Source of the DNA: DASQVO01 sp035640715
Lineage (GTDB): Bacteria > Actinomycetota > Actinomycetes > Streptosporangiales > Streptosporangiaceae
Direction of reading: 5' to 3'
Assembly: GCA_035640715.1 (NCBI GenBank)
Contig: DASQVO010000268.1
Coordinates: 1-9,536, forward strand
DNA: 9,536 nt
The notes under the pieces were generated by a model. It saw nothing but the letters and a program-made list of their open reading frames with translations. It ran no database searches and was not told where the DNA came from. Shown piece by piece: positions 1 through 6,111 of this stretch. The stretch's first letter is position 1; the number at the start of each line of letters is the position of its first letter. Made by a program: the position numbers and the translations under genes.

Positions 1-1
1 G

Positions 2-178
2 CTGCGTAACCTCGGCCTGGTCACCGGGCAGCGCCACGGCCGCTCCATCATCTACGCCCTCTACGACGACCACGTCGCCGAACTGCTCGACCAGGCGGTC
101 TACCACATCGACCACCTCCGGCTCGGCCTCAGCGACACCGCCGGACCGGACGAGACGATCATCGGCATGGCGCGCTGA
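2..178 (+). CDS. ArsR/SmtB-family metal-sensing repressor, C-terminal part (5' end outside window)
   Basis: This is the last 58 residues of a small winged-helix repressor; the frame enters from the left edge and ends at TGA 176-178. Visible are the end of the winged helix (GLVTGQRHGRSIIYALYDDH) and the dimerisation helix alpha-5. That helix carries Asp-x-His, exactly ten residues, then His-x-x-His (YDDH...VYHIDH), which is the known alpha-5 metal-site pattern of SmtB, CzrA and NmtR. Such proteins sit on operators of metal-efflux genes and release DNA when Zn, Ni or Co binds. The His-rich pattern and the actinobacterial setting suggest the NmtR/KmtR side of the family, but the metal cannot be decided from sequence. 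The stub of a probable cation transporter just downstream on the opposite strand fits this role. The family is well supported; the specificity is inference. Confidence 0.85.
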   Translation: MRNLGLVTGQRHGRSIIYALYDDHVAELLDQAVYHIDHLRLGLSDTAGPDETIIGMAR

Positions 179-181
179 GGC

Positions 182-194
182 CCCGGCAACCGGG
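182..194 (+). terminator. Small hairpin after arsR stop, weak terminator candidate
   Basis: CCCGG and CCGGG flank a 3-base loop (CAA) three bases after the arsR stop codon. There is no T-run, so this is only a weak candidate, although terminators in high-GC actinobacteria often lack one. A similar 5-bp CCCGG/CCGGG hairpin lies at 422-436, at the end of the GH92 gene. Confidence 0.2.
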
Positions 195-272
195 ACCTGC
201 CAGCGCGCGATCTGGGAGCACAGGCCCCGGAGTGCATACCAGGCCGCCCGGCGGCGCCGGTGTGCCCGGAGC

Positions 273-368
273 TCAGTGGCCGGGGAGGAAGATCTCTCGG
301 GCCACCCGCAGCGCGTAGAACACGATCACCAAGACGGCCAGCGGGTCGGCGAAAGCGCCGGTATCACC
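273..368 (-). pseudogene. Remnant of a cation transporter (CDF-like), C-terminal membrane helix only
   Basis: Reading the minus strand from about 368 to the TGA at 275-273 gives about 31 residues: GDTGAFADPLAVLVIVFYAL followed by RVAREIFLPGH. An 'ADPLA' step into a hydrophobic helix followed by an Arg/Glu-rich tail resembles the last transmembrane helix of short cation-diffusion-facilitator-type transporters, which often neighbour ArsR metal sensors. Upstream the frame becomes Arg-rich low-complexity sequence (GRRRG) with no further helices, so the rest of the gene is missing. The family call rests on one helix and on the neighbouring metal sensor; it is an inference. It could also be the tail of another small membrane protein. 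Confidence 0.4.
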
Positions 369-436
369 TCTCCGGCGTCCGCTACGCGGCCAGCCGCTTC
401 TCGAGCCGCTCGCCCTGGCGGCCCGGTTGGTCCGGG

Positions 437-2532
437 TCAGCTGGTTGTGAGGGCGAAGATGTGGATCTCGCCGTGGTTGGTGTCGGCCGGCAGGGTCACC
501 TTGGTCACCCCGAGCGCCGGGTTGATGGGCACCGCCACCGAGTACACGTTGGTGGTGCCGTACACGGTGGACCCGCAGCCGCAGTTGCGGTACGGCATGG
601 TCACGGCGACGGTGTTGCCCGGCTGGGGGCCGCCGGCGGCCCAGTCGGTGACCGTGATGGGCAGCGAAGCGGTGGAGCCGTCGCTGTAGGTGACGGTCAC
701 CGTGCCGGTGCTCGGGCCGTTGGTGGCCGACCCGAGCAGGTCGAGCGAGGAGGCGCCGGCCGGGGCGTTGAGGGTGACGATCTGCCCGGCCGCCACCACG
801 TTGCCGGGGTCCCCGGCAGGAGAGGCGGGCCAGGTGTAGGTGGCGCCGCCGGCCGTCAGCTTGCTGCCCGGGGCGACCCCCGCGGCGGCCAGCGCCTGCG
901 CCGAGTAGCTATACCCGCCGCCGTCGAAGTCGGCGGCCATCGGGTCGCTGTCGGAGGACACGCCCCGGTTGCCGAAGTAGGAGGCCAGGCTGCCGGGGGT
1001 GGCGACCTGCACTGTCAGGTTCTCGGCCGGCACCGGCTGGCTGTCCACCGTCGCCGACACCGTCACGGTGGAGAAGGTCTGCGGGGCACTGGGGGAGGCG
1101 CTGAGCTGCACCGGGATGGTGCCCCCGCCAGCCGGGATGCTGGCTGTGCCATGCGACGGGGTGGCCTGCAGCCCGGAGCCGGGCGGCACCGTCACCGACC
1201 ACGACACCACCTGGGTCTGGGTGGTGGCATTGGCTGCCGTGAGGTCCGCGGTGGTCGTCCCGCCCGGGGCGACCTCGGCCGGCCCGGCGGGCGCCACCAC
1301 CACCGGCGCCTGCCCGGCCGAATACGACGGCGGGGCGTCGGCCGGCGCCGAACCCCACGCCTGGTCCGGGGTCGACGAGAGGGTGAAGGCCAGGGACCCG
1401 CCGTGGGCGAGGACGTCGGGGGCCGGGATCCAGGTCTGCTGGCTCGGCGTCCCGTTGACGGCCAGGCTGGTGACGTACGGCTGGTTGTCGCCGGCGCCGG
1501 CCCCGCGGATGTTGAGCGCCGTACCGGACGGCAGGTGCACCACGGCGTGGGTGAACAGCGGGCTCCCGGTCACCAGGACCGGCGCACCGGCGGTCTCGGG
1601 GTACAGGCCCAGGTCGGCCCACACCAGCCAGGAGCTCATGGCGCCGAGGTCGTCGTTGCCGGGCTCACCGCCGGGGGCCGCCGAGTACAGGGTCGAGGTG
1701 ATCTTGCGCACCAGGGCCTGGGTCTGGTACGGCGCACCAACGTAGTCGTAGACCCACGGGGCGTTGATGTTGGTCTCGTTGCCCGCCCAGTAGTACGGCA
1801 GGTTGGGGCCGGCCATGAGCTGGGTGAAAAACGTGTTGAGCCGGGCGATGGCCTTGGCCGGACCGCCCATGAGGTTGATCAGGGCGCCCAGGTTCTGGGG
1901 GGCGGCGAAGTTGTACTGGGCGGCGTTGCCCTCCTGGTAGCCGGACTGGCCGAAGCTGCCGTAGCCGACCGTGAGCGGGTTACCGGTCGGGAAGTTGCCC
2001 CCACCGTCGCGGGGCTGCAGGTAGCCGGTGGCCGGGTTGAACAGGTTCTCCCAGTTCTGTGCCCGCTTGGCGAACTCGGCCGCAGTGGAGCTGCGGCCCA
2101 GCGCCTGGGCCATCTGGGCGATGCCGAAGCCGTTGAGGGCGTACTCCATGGTCTGGGAGGCGCCGTTGTCCACCGGCGACAGGGACGTCTGCTCCACATT
2201 GGGGGTGTCAGCGAGAAGCCCTTGATCTGGCTGTCCCCGTAGTAGTAGCCGCCGCCGTCCGCCCCGGTGGGTGCGGTGTCGGGACTGAAGGTGAGCATCC
2301 CGAACGGCGCGCTGGCCCCGGGAAAGGTGTCCACCTGGCCGACCACGTCACCACCCGAGCCGGTCCCGATGAGCGGGTTGACATAGCTGGCCGGGTCGGA
2401 CGTCACCGCAGCAGCCTGGCCGGCGGCCACGCCCGGCCCAGCCGAGACCAGGCCCGCGACCAGCCCGGCCACCATGCCAGCGGTCATGCTCCGCCGCCCC
2501 AGCCGGCCGATGTACCACTTGGCGCGGTTCAC
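437..2532 (-). pseudogene. Secreted GH92 alpha-mannosidase, disrupted by an internal out-of-frame deletion
   Basis: The gene starts at GTG 2532-2530 behind a strong ribosome site. Its N-terminus has basic residues with an RR pair, a hydrophobic stretch (MVAGLVAGLV) and an AxA-like cleavage region, so the product was exported. It continues with typical GH92 opening sequence (DPASYVNPLIGTGSGGDVVG, then FPGASAPFGML and IKGFSLT). At about 2200-2212 the family sequence jumps to a point far downstream (SQTMEYALNGFGIAQMA) in another frame, losing roughly 300 or more residues. The downstream part, open from about 2211 to the TGA at 439-437, keeps YQEGNAAQY (the region of the family's general acid), a GNE motif and GNDDLGAMSSW (the Asp pair linked to the base and calcium). 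It ends in about 330 residues of beta-rich modules, the last beginning near YFGNRGVSSDSD and ending IHIFALTTS. GH92 enzymes are calcium-dependent exo-mannosidases acting on mannans and N-glycans. The product here should be inactive. The codon bias still looks coding on both sides, so the damage is recent or is an assembly error. Confidence 0.88.
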
Positions 2533-2536
2533 GCGT

Positions 2537-2547
2537 CTTCCTCCCCT
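2537..2547 (-). promoter_or_regulatory. Ribosome binding site fixing the GH92 start
   Basis: On the minus strand AGGGGAGGAAG lies a few bases before GTG 2532-2530. It decides the start in favour of this GTG, directly before the signal peptide, over an ATG 66 bases upstream at 2598 whose extra residues are Arg-rich and not leader-like. Confidence 0.75.
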
Positions 2548-2610
2548 GCAGCGGCGCGCTGCACGTGCCCCCGAAGTGCTGACCAACCGCTCTCGCACCG
2601 CCGCAAGGTC

Positions 2611-2628
2611 AATGACAACGTTATCATT
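2611..2628. promoter_or_regulatory. LacI-type operator upstream of the GH92 gene
   Basis: AATGACAACGTTATCATT is an 18-bp palindrome with a central CG and one mismatched pair (C2616/A2623). Palindromes of the TGACAACGTTGTCA type are the usual operators of LacI-family sugar repressors in actinobacteria. It sits about 80 bp before the GH92 start codon and is unusually AT-rich for this region. A LacI-family regulator is not encoded in the window, so the controlling protein would act from elsewhere. The site call is from sequence; the regulator is inferred. Confidence 0.6.
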
Positions 2629-2685
2629 ACCGGGTACCTTGCTGTCGTTTTTCGGGCGTCTTTGACCGGATCAGTGTCGGACAAC

Positions 2686-2960
2686 TCAGACGATCACGTC
2701 AAGACTCGGCCGCAAGCCTGTGCGGTTGGAGACAGGGTCCACCCGAAGACCGCGCGACACTGCGCGGAGGAGGCATCGGCCCAGCCGGTAGGGCCTTGGG
2801 TAGAAGAACTCCCGGCCGCAGGCGATCAGCAGCCGTATCCGGTGCTCCAACTCCCGCAGCTAAAAGGGCCTGCGGTTGCCGTCCCTCGTTCCGCCAGAAT
2901 CCGACAGCGTGCGGAAGATGTGCCGCAAGACAGAGTAGGACCTGAGGCGGACCGGGCACG
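2686..2960 (-). pseudogene. Unidentified gene remnant with an in-frame stop
   Basis: One minus-strand frame reads as protein-like sequence on both sides of a TAG at 2862-2860. Before it comes RLRSYSVLRHIFRTLSDSGG; after it comes LRELEHRIRLLIACGREFF, then YPRPYRLGRCLLRAVSRGL, ending at TGA 2688-2686. The stretch has mixed hydrophobic and charged helices rather than the Arg/Ala/Pro runs of shadow frames, but no start codon with a ribosome site is visible and I do not recognise the family. It may be the C-terminal end of a degraded gene. It lies in debris that also holds the SDR fragment at 2995. The call is tentative. Confidence 0.3.
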
Positions 2961-2994
2961 CCACCCGGCGGCTGTGGTCGCCGGCCCGGGTCGC

Positions 2995-3105
2995 GAGGCC
3001 GACCTGCGTGCCGTCGAGACCCCTCGGCGAGGCGCTCGCGGGATCCGGCCGGCCCTTCGTCATCACCTCCGGGACCGCCCTTCTCCCGCCGGGCCGCCTC
3101 GCGTG
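2995..3105 (+). pseudogene. Fragment of an SDR-type epimerase, a relative of the intact gene at 3814
   Basis: Bases 3001-3079 match 4081-4158 inside the intact SDR gene at roughly 80% identity by eye. One extra base in the fragment (GAGACCCCTCGG against GAGACGTTCGG, near 3020) shifts the frame. Translated across that shift it reads EADLRAVET, then GEALAGSGRPFVITSGTA, against DRRAVETFGEALAGSDRPFV in the intact protein. Similarity fades after about 3105, and the tetR stop follows at 3125. Only some 35 residues of the middle of the protein remain and the frame is broken, so this is a pseudogene fragment. It is in the same orientation as the intact copy, with tetR lying between the two. Confidence 0.7.
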
Positions 3106-3124
3106 CCCGACCTGCCGCCGGTGA

Positions 3125-3691
3125 TCATTTGCCCGCGGTCACGGCTTTCAGCTCGTCGAGCGACTCCCGGATGAGTCGCGGCAAGTCTGGCTGGCTGGTC
3201 TCGCTGATCCAGCGTTCGAACGCGATCTTGAACACAGCGATCCCTGCCTCGGCAGCCAGGCTCGCGGCTGGGTCGCTGACGCCGCGCCGGCGCAACGTGC
3301 CGGCGAGCGCCGAGCCGAGTGAGGCGAGCTTGATCAGCTCGCGTTCCTGGAGCTCTGCGTTCGCTGCGATGATGGCCTGGCGCTGCCGGGCGCTGTCGCG
3401 GCGGTCCTGGAGCAGGGCGCCGGCGGCCTGCATGGCCGCGGCGACCGCGTCGATCGGCGCTGCGGAATCAGGCGCGTCGGCAACGGCGGTCACCAGGAGC
3501 TCCTGCAGTGTGCCCGCGCCCGAGAACAGAACCTCGCGCTTGTCGGCGAAGTGCCGGAAGAACGTTCGCTCCGTCAGCCCCGCCCGCTTGGCGATCTCCG
3601 CCACCGTGGTCTGTTCGAACCCGCGCTCGATGTAGAGCTCCAGTGCCGCCTGTTCGAGCCGGCCGCGCGCGTTTGGCTCCCATCGGCCCAT
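3125..3691 (-). CDS. TetR/AcrR-family transcriptional regulator
   Basis: This is a repressor of about 188 residues with the normal TetR layout. Helices 1-3 hold the DNA-binding motif at residues 28-51 (TTVAEIAKRAGLTERTFFRH followed by FADK), and the rest is an Ala/Leu-rich helical ligand domain. I chose the ATG at 3691 (MGRWEPNARG...), typical for the family. The ATG at 3724 would start inside the palindromic operator and add an atypical leader. No good ribosome site precedes 3691. TACGAT lies six bases upstream, so a leaderless transcript is possible. The gene is divergent from the SDR gene at 3814, and the two share two palindromes, so it probably represses both itself and that enzyme. The inducer is unknown. 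The family call is firm; the target is inferred from arrangement. Confidence 0.9.
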   Translation of the reverse strand: MGRWEPNARGRLEQAALELYIERGFEQTTVAEIAKRAGLTERTFFRHFADKREVLFSGAGTLQELLVTAVADAPDSAAPIDAVAAAMQAAGALLQDRRDSARQRQAIIAANAELQERELIKLASLGSALAGTLRRRGVSDPAASLAAEAGIAVFKIAFERWISETSQPDLPRLIRESLDELKAVTAGK

Positions 3692-3706
3692 GCCACGATC
3701 GTACCT

Positions 3707-3725
3707 GATGACAGTGGCTGGCATC
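3707..3725. promoter_or_regulatory. TetR operator candidate, copy 1
   Basis: This 19-bp palindrome fits GATGnCAGnnnCTGnCATC. It is embedded in a larger inverted repeat, 3701-3731, with perfect 10-bp arms GTACCTGATG / CATCAGGTAC around an 11-bp centre. It starts 16 bp upstream of the chosen tetR ATG, a position suited to autorepression. Confidence 0.65.
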
Positions 3726-3737
3726 AGGTACTAGGCT

Positions 3738-3756
3738 GATGACAGCAACTGACATC
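3738..3756. promoter_or_regulatory. TetR operator candidate, copy 2
   Basis: This is a second copy of the pattern GATGnCAGnnnCTGnCATC. Its centre is 31 bp from that of copy 1, about three helical turns, so two dimers would bind the same face of DNA. It lies on the side of the SDR gene. Confidence 0.6.
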
Positions 3757-3802
3757 GGTCGGTTCTCGCGCACACCTTGTGCTGAGGACGGCCGGCTCAC
3801 TT

Positions 3803-3807
3803 GGAGG
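3803..3807 (+). promoter_or_regulatory. Ribosome binding site fixing the SDR start
   Basis: GGAGG lies six bases before ATG 3814. It favours this start over the in-frame ATG at 3739, which lies inside operator copy 2. Confidence 0.8.
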
Positions 3808-3813
3808 TTTTTC

Positions 3814-4746
3814 ATGCGTGTTTTCGTCACCGGCGCGTCCGGCTGGATCGGCTCCGCCGTCGTTCCCGAGCTCATCGGCGCGGGCCATCAGGTCACCGGG
3901 CTCGCCCGCTCGGATACCTCGGCCGCTGCCCTCACCGCCGCCGGGGCACAGGTGCATCACGGCACTCTCGATGACCTCGACGGCCTGCGGAGTGCGGCTG
4001 CCGCGTCGGATGGCGTGATCCACCTCGCGTTCAAGCACGACATCGCGTTCTCGGGAGATTTCCAGGACGCTGCCGATGCCGATCGCCGTGCCGTCGAGAC
4101 GTTCGGCGAGGCGCTTGCGGGTTCTGACCGGCCGTTCGTCATCGCCTCCGGGACGCTCGGGCTCAGCACGGGGCGGGTGGCGACCGAACGGGACGGGCAT
4201 GGTCCCGACTCGGCGGCGCATCTGGGCGGCGGTCCGCAGACTCGGCAGGCCACGGCGGAGATCACGCTCTCCCTCGCTTCCCGCGGTGTCCGCTCGTCCG
4301 TTCTGCGACTCCCCCCGACGGTGCACGGCGACGGAGATAACGGCTTCATGGCGGCCATCGTCGGCATCGCCCGCGACAAGGGCGTCTCCGGCTACATCGG
4401 CGACGGGTCCAACCGCTGGCCCGCCGTGCACCGGCTCGATGCCGCGCACCTGTTCCGCCTGGCCCTGGAGAAGGCCCCGGCGGGATCGACGCTGCACGCG
4501 GTCGCCGACGAGGGCGTGCCGATCCGCGACATCGCCGAAGTGATCGGCCGTCATCTGAATCTGCCCATGGCTTCCATCTCTCCCGAGGACGCAGCCGGGC
4601 ACTTCACCTGGCTGGCCGGCTTCCTCGGGGCCGACAGCCCGGCCTCAAGCGCGCTGACCCGCGAGCTGATGGGGTGGCAGCCAGCGCATCCCGGGCTCAT
4701 CGACGATCTCGACAAGGGCCACTACTTCCACAACCCAACCGCATGA
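3814..4746 (+). CDS. NAD(P)-binding SDR/epimerase-family oxidoreductase
   Basis: This 310-residue protein opens with a Rossmann nucleotide-binding loop (MRVFVTGASGWIGSAVVPEL; the Gly pattern GASGWIG is at residues 7-13). It continues as an atypical extended SDR: HLAFKHD, DRRAVETFGEAL, VIASGT, then RLPPTVHGDGDNGFM and WPAVHRLDAAHLFRLALEKA in the substrate-domain region. The usual catalytic Tyr-x-x-x-Lys is not evident; the corresponding stretch reads TRQATAEITLSLASRGVRSS. The family is widespread in actinobacteria beside TetR regulators, often annotated only as SDR or NAD-dependent epimerase, with unknown substrate. Length is normal for the family and no damage is seen. It is divergent from tetR and probably derepressed by that regulator's ligand, suggesting a role in reducing or detoxifying a small molecule. 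Substrate and direction cannot be stated. Confidence 0.9.
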   Translation: MRVFVTGASGWIGSAVVPELIGAGHQVTGLARSDTSAAALTAAGAQVHHGTLDDLDGLRSAAAASDGVIHLAFKHDIAFSGDFQDAADADRRAVETFGEALAGSDRPFVIASGTLGLSTGRVATERDGHGPDSAAHLGGGPQTRQATAEITLSLASRGVRSSVLRLPPTVHGDGDNGFMAAIVGIARDKGVSGYIGDGSNRWPAVHRLDAAHLFRLALEKAPAGSTLHAVADEGVPIRDIAEVIGRHLNLPMASISPEDAAGHFTWLAGFLGADSPASSALTRELMGWQPAHPGLIDDLDKGHYFHNPTA

Positions 4747-4801
4747 CCAGCCGCGCCCGGACGGGATCGCCGCCGGAGCTTCTGCTCCATCACCGCCGGT
4801 G

Positions 4802-4978
4802 GGCACTGTTGCGTTGGCCGATCGCGGATGGCAGGAGACTGGTTCGGTGACTGCCTGACGTGACTCGGTCGCGGTCCGCTGGTATCTGGCCGCCTGGCGC
4901 TTCTTCGCGCGCGTGGATGGCGAAGTTGCTCGGGCGGCCAGCCCGTCCCGCGTGGTCACCGCCCTCACCAGCGGCTGA
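4802..4978 (+). pseudogene. Unidentified C-terminal gene remnant with an in-frame stop
   Basis: In one plus-strand frame the sequence reads VALADRGWQETGSVTA, a TGA at 4856-4858, then RDSVAVRWYLAAWRFFARVD and GEVARAASPSRVVTALTSG, ending at TGA 4976-4978. The second half is protein-like (aromatic, amphipathic, ending in a plausible C-terminus) and its stop abuts the iclR stop at 4979-4981, as for two convergent genes. No start is present and I do not recognise the family. The rest of the 232-bp gap between the SDR and iclR stops holds only a 5-bp hairpin (GGAGC/GCTCC, 4775-4788) without a T-run. Confidence 0.35.
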
Positions 4979-5764
4979 TCACACGCCGGGTGCGGCGCCG
5001 GAAGCACTGGTGTACCGGGGCGCCTGCCATACCGCCGCGGGCAGCTTGGCAGCGATCTTCTCGGCGGCCTGGCGGACCTTTTCGCCGTACTCGGCGTGGA
5101 TCTTGCTGGGCATCCGCACCTTCGGACCGGAGATCGACAGCGATCCGACCGGCAGGCCGCCCCCGGGCCGGATCGCCGCAGCCACCGCCACCACACCGTC
5201 CTGCAACTCCTCCACGTTCACCGCGTAGCCGCGTGCCCGGATGGTGTCCAGTTCGGCGCGAAGCCGATCCGGGTCAGTGGTGGTGTGTGCCGTGACCGCC
5301 TCGATGTCCGACCGCAGGTAGTCCGCCGCCTTCCCCTCGGGCAGGTACGCCAGCATCGACTTCCCGTTGGAGCTGGCGTGCAGCGGGGCGCGCGCACCCA
5401 GCGGCGCGACCGCGCGGACCGCATGTGGGCTGTCGATCCGCTCGATCAGCACGACCTCGCGCCCGTCGGGAATCATCAGGTGGATCGTCTCGCGCACCTC
5501 CGCGGCCAGCGCGTTCATCACCGGGAGCGCGCAGGTCCGCAGGCCGCCGCGATCGCCGACGGTGCTGCCCACCACGAAAGCGCGCGCGCTGACCAGCCAT
5601 TGGGTGCCGTCGGTCTCGAGCCAGCCGGCCTCGGCCAGCGTGGTCAGGCTCCGGTAGACGGTGGTCTTCGGCAACCCCATGGCGCGGGTCAGCTCAGACA
5701 GCCCCACCGGCTGCAACCGGGAAACCGCCTCCAGCACTTGAAGGGCCGTCTTGACGCTGCGCAT
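4979..5764 (-). CDS. IclR-family transcriptional regulator
   Basis: The 261-residue protein is full length for the family. The N-terminal winged helix (about residues 1-65) includes GLSELTRAMGLPKTTVYRSL. The effector-binding domain (about 75-250) contains IHLMIPDGREVVLIERIDSP, LHASSNGKSMLAYLPEGKA, and the late motif RARGYAVNVEELQDGVVAVA with AAIRP. The start is ATG 5764, with GAGGA about six bases upstream. IclR proteins are dimeric regulators, often activators or repressors of aromatic-acid catabolism, that bind a small acid in the C-terminal domain. It is divergent from the ring-cleavage operon and the inverted repeat at 5875-5911 lies between them, so it most likely controls that operon and itself. 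The ligand is unknown but should be an aromatic compound or ring-cleavage product of the same pathway (inference). Confidence 0.93.
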   Translation of the reverse strand: MRSVKTALQVLEAVSRLQPVGLSELTRAMGLPKTTVYRSLTTLAEAGWLETDGTQWLVSARAFVVGSTVGDRGGLRTCALPVMNALAAEVRETIHLMIPDGREVVLIERIDSPHAVRAVAPLGARAPLHASSNGKSMLAYLPEGKAADYLRSDIEAVTAHTTTDPDRLRAELDTIRARGYAVNVEELQDGVVAVAAAIRPGGGLPVGSLSISGPKVRMPSKIHAEYGEKVRQAAEKIAAKLPAAVWQAPRYTSASGAAPGV

Positions 5765-6095
5765 CTTCGGTCCTCACCTGTCCATCGTCGATCGACCGCT
5801 GCGCTGCCGCGTCCTGCAGGGCGAACGTCTCAGGGGATTTGACGTCCCCGGTTGTCGACCGTAGCCTTTTATCCGGTCCGTAATTTAGCACATCGATCCG
5901 TATTACGGACCACACGGGGATGGCGGCGTGTCGGCCGGCTCAGGCGGAGCGCCGTTCTTGCAGGGGCTCTGGGCGCTCGATGTAAGGAGGAGCCCTCGTC
6001 GGCCCGTACTGCACGACGATGTGATCGGGGGGAGCGCCGATGCGAAGGCCACAACCTGAACGCGGTGGTAATGGCGGCGAAGCAAAGGGACGGAC
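5765..6095. other. Divergent control region between iclR and the catabolic operon
   Basis: This 331-bp stretch has no convincing gene of normal size. From left to right it holds a perfect 10-bp palindrome GTCGATCGAC at 5787-5796 in the iclR leader, the inverted repeat at 5875-5911, an open frame of 21 codons at 5920-5985 without a good ribosome site, an orphan AAGGAGG at 5984-5990 with no start codon 5-10 bases downstream, and a second strong Shine-Dalgarno (GGGGGGAG) before a 23-codon frame at 6040. The AT-rich part 5865-5905 is where promoters for both directions would be expected, but I cannot assign -10 and -35 boxes with confidence. Confidence 0.6.
5875..5911. promoter_or_regulatory. Inverted repeat, probable IclR operator
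   Basis: Perfect 10-bp arms GGTCCGTAAT and ATTACGGACC are separated by 17 bp. The right arm is part of a compact palindrome TCCGTATTACGGA (5897-5909), so the site is one full palindrome plus one half site (TCCGTAAT). Spacing and AT content fit an operator in an IclR-divergent promoter; assignment to this IclR is by position. Confidence 0.65.
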
Positions 6096-6111
6096 ATGGC
6101 TGACCCGATGA
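6040..6111 (+). CDS. Possible leader peptide of 23 residues
   Basis: ATG 6040 follows GGGGGGAG with a six-base gap, a much better ribosome site than that of the next gene. The frame encodes a basic peptide (MRRPQPERGGNGGEAK...) and ends at TGA 6109-6111, overlapping the FAH-family start at 6096 by 16 bases. It could be a translated leader coupled to the operon, or chance in GC-rich DNA. No homologue is known to me. Confidence 0.25.
   Translation: MRRPQPERGGNGGEAKGRTWLTR

Noticed and set aside
382..437. Minus-strand stretch ending GERLEKRLAA* beyond the GH92 stop
   Set aside because: It is fewer than 20 residues, so too short to support as a gene remnant; chance is likely in this composition.
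260..2242. Long plus-strand open frame (about 660 codons) over the GH92 gene
   Set aside because: It is antisense to clear GH92 sequence, rich in Arg/Gly/His/Val as usual for shadow frames in high-GC DNA, and shows no domain.
2662..3174. 170-codon plus-strand frame between the GH92 and tetR genes
   Set aside because: Its sequence has no recognisable domain. The SDR-like part is only partly in this frame and is broken by a frameshift, and the frame runs over the tetR 3' end.
3692..3724. Upstream ATG at 3724 as the tetR start
   Set aside because: It would begin inside the palindromic operator and add an atypical leader; MGRWEPNARG at 3691 is the usual start of such proteins.
4747..4860. Possible insertion-sequence end in the gap after the SDR gene
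   Set aside because: I found no terminal inverted repeats, target duplication or transposase motif; only a 5-bp hairpin and a short remnant are visible.
5096..5842. Plus-strand frame opposite iclR
   Set aside because: It is antisense to a full-length IclR protein, has Arg/His/Gln/Gly-rich composition and no ribosome site.
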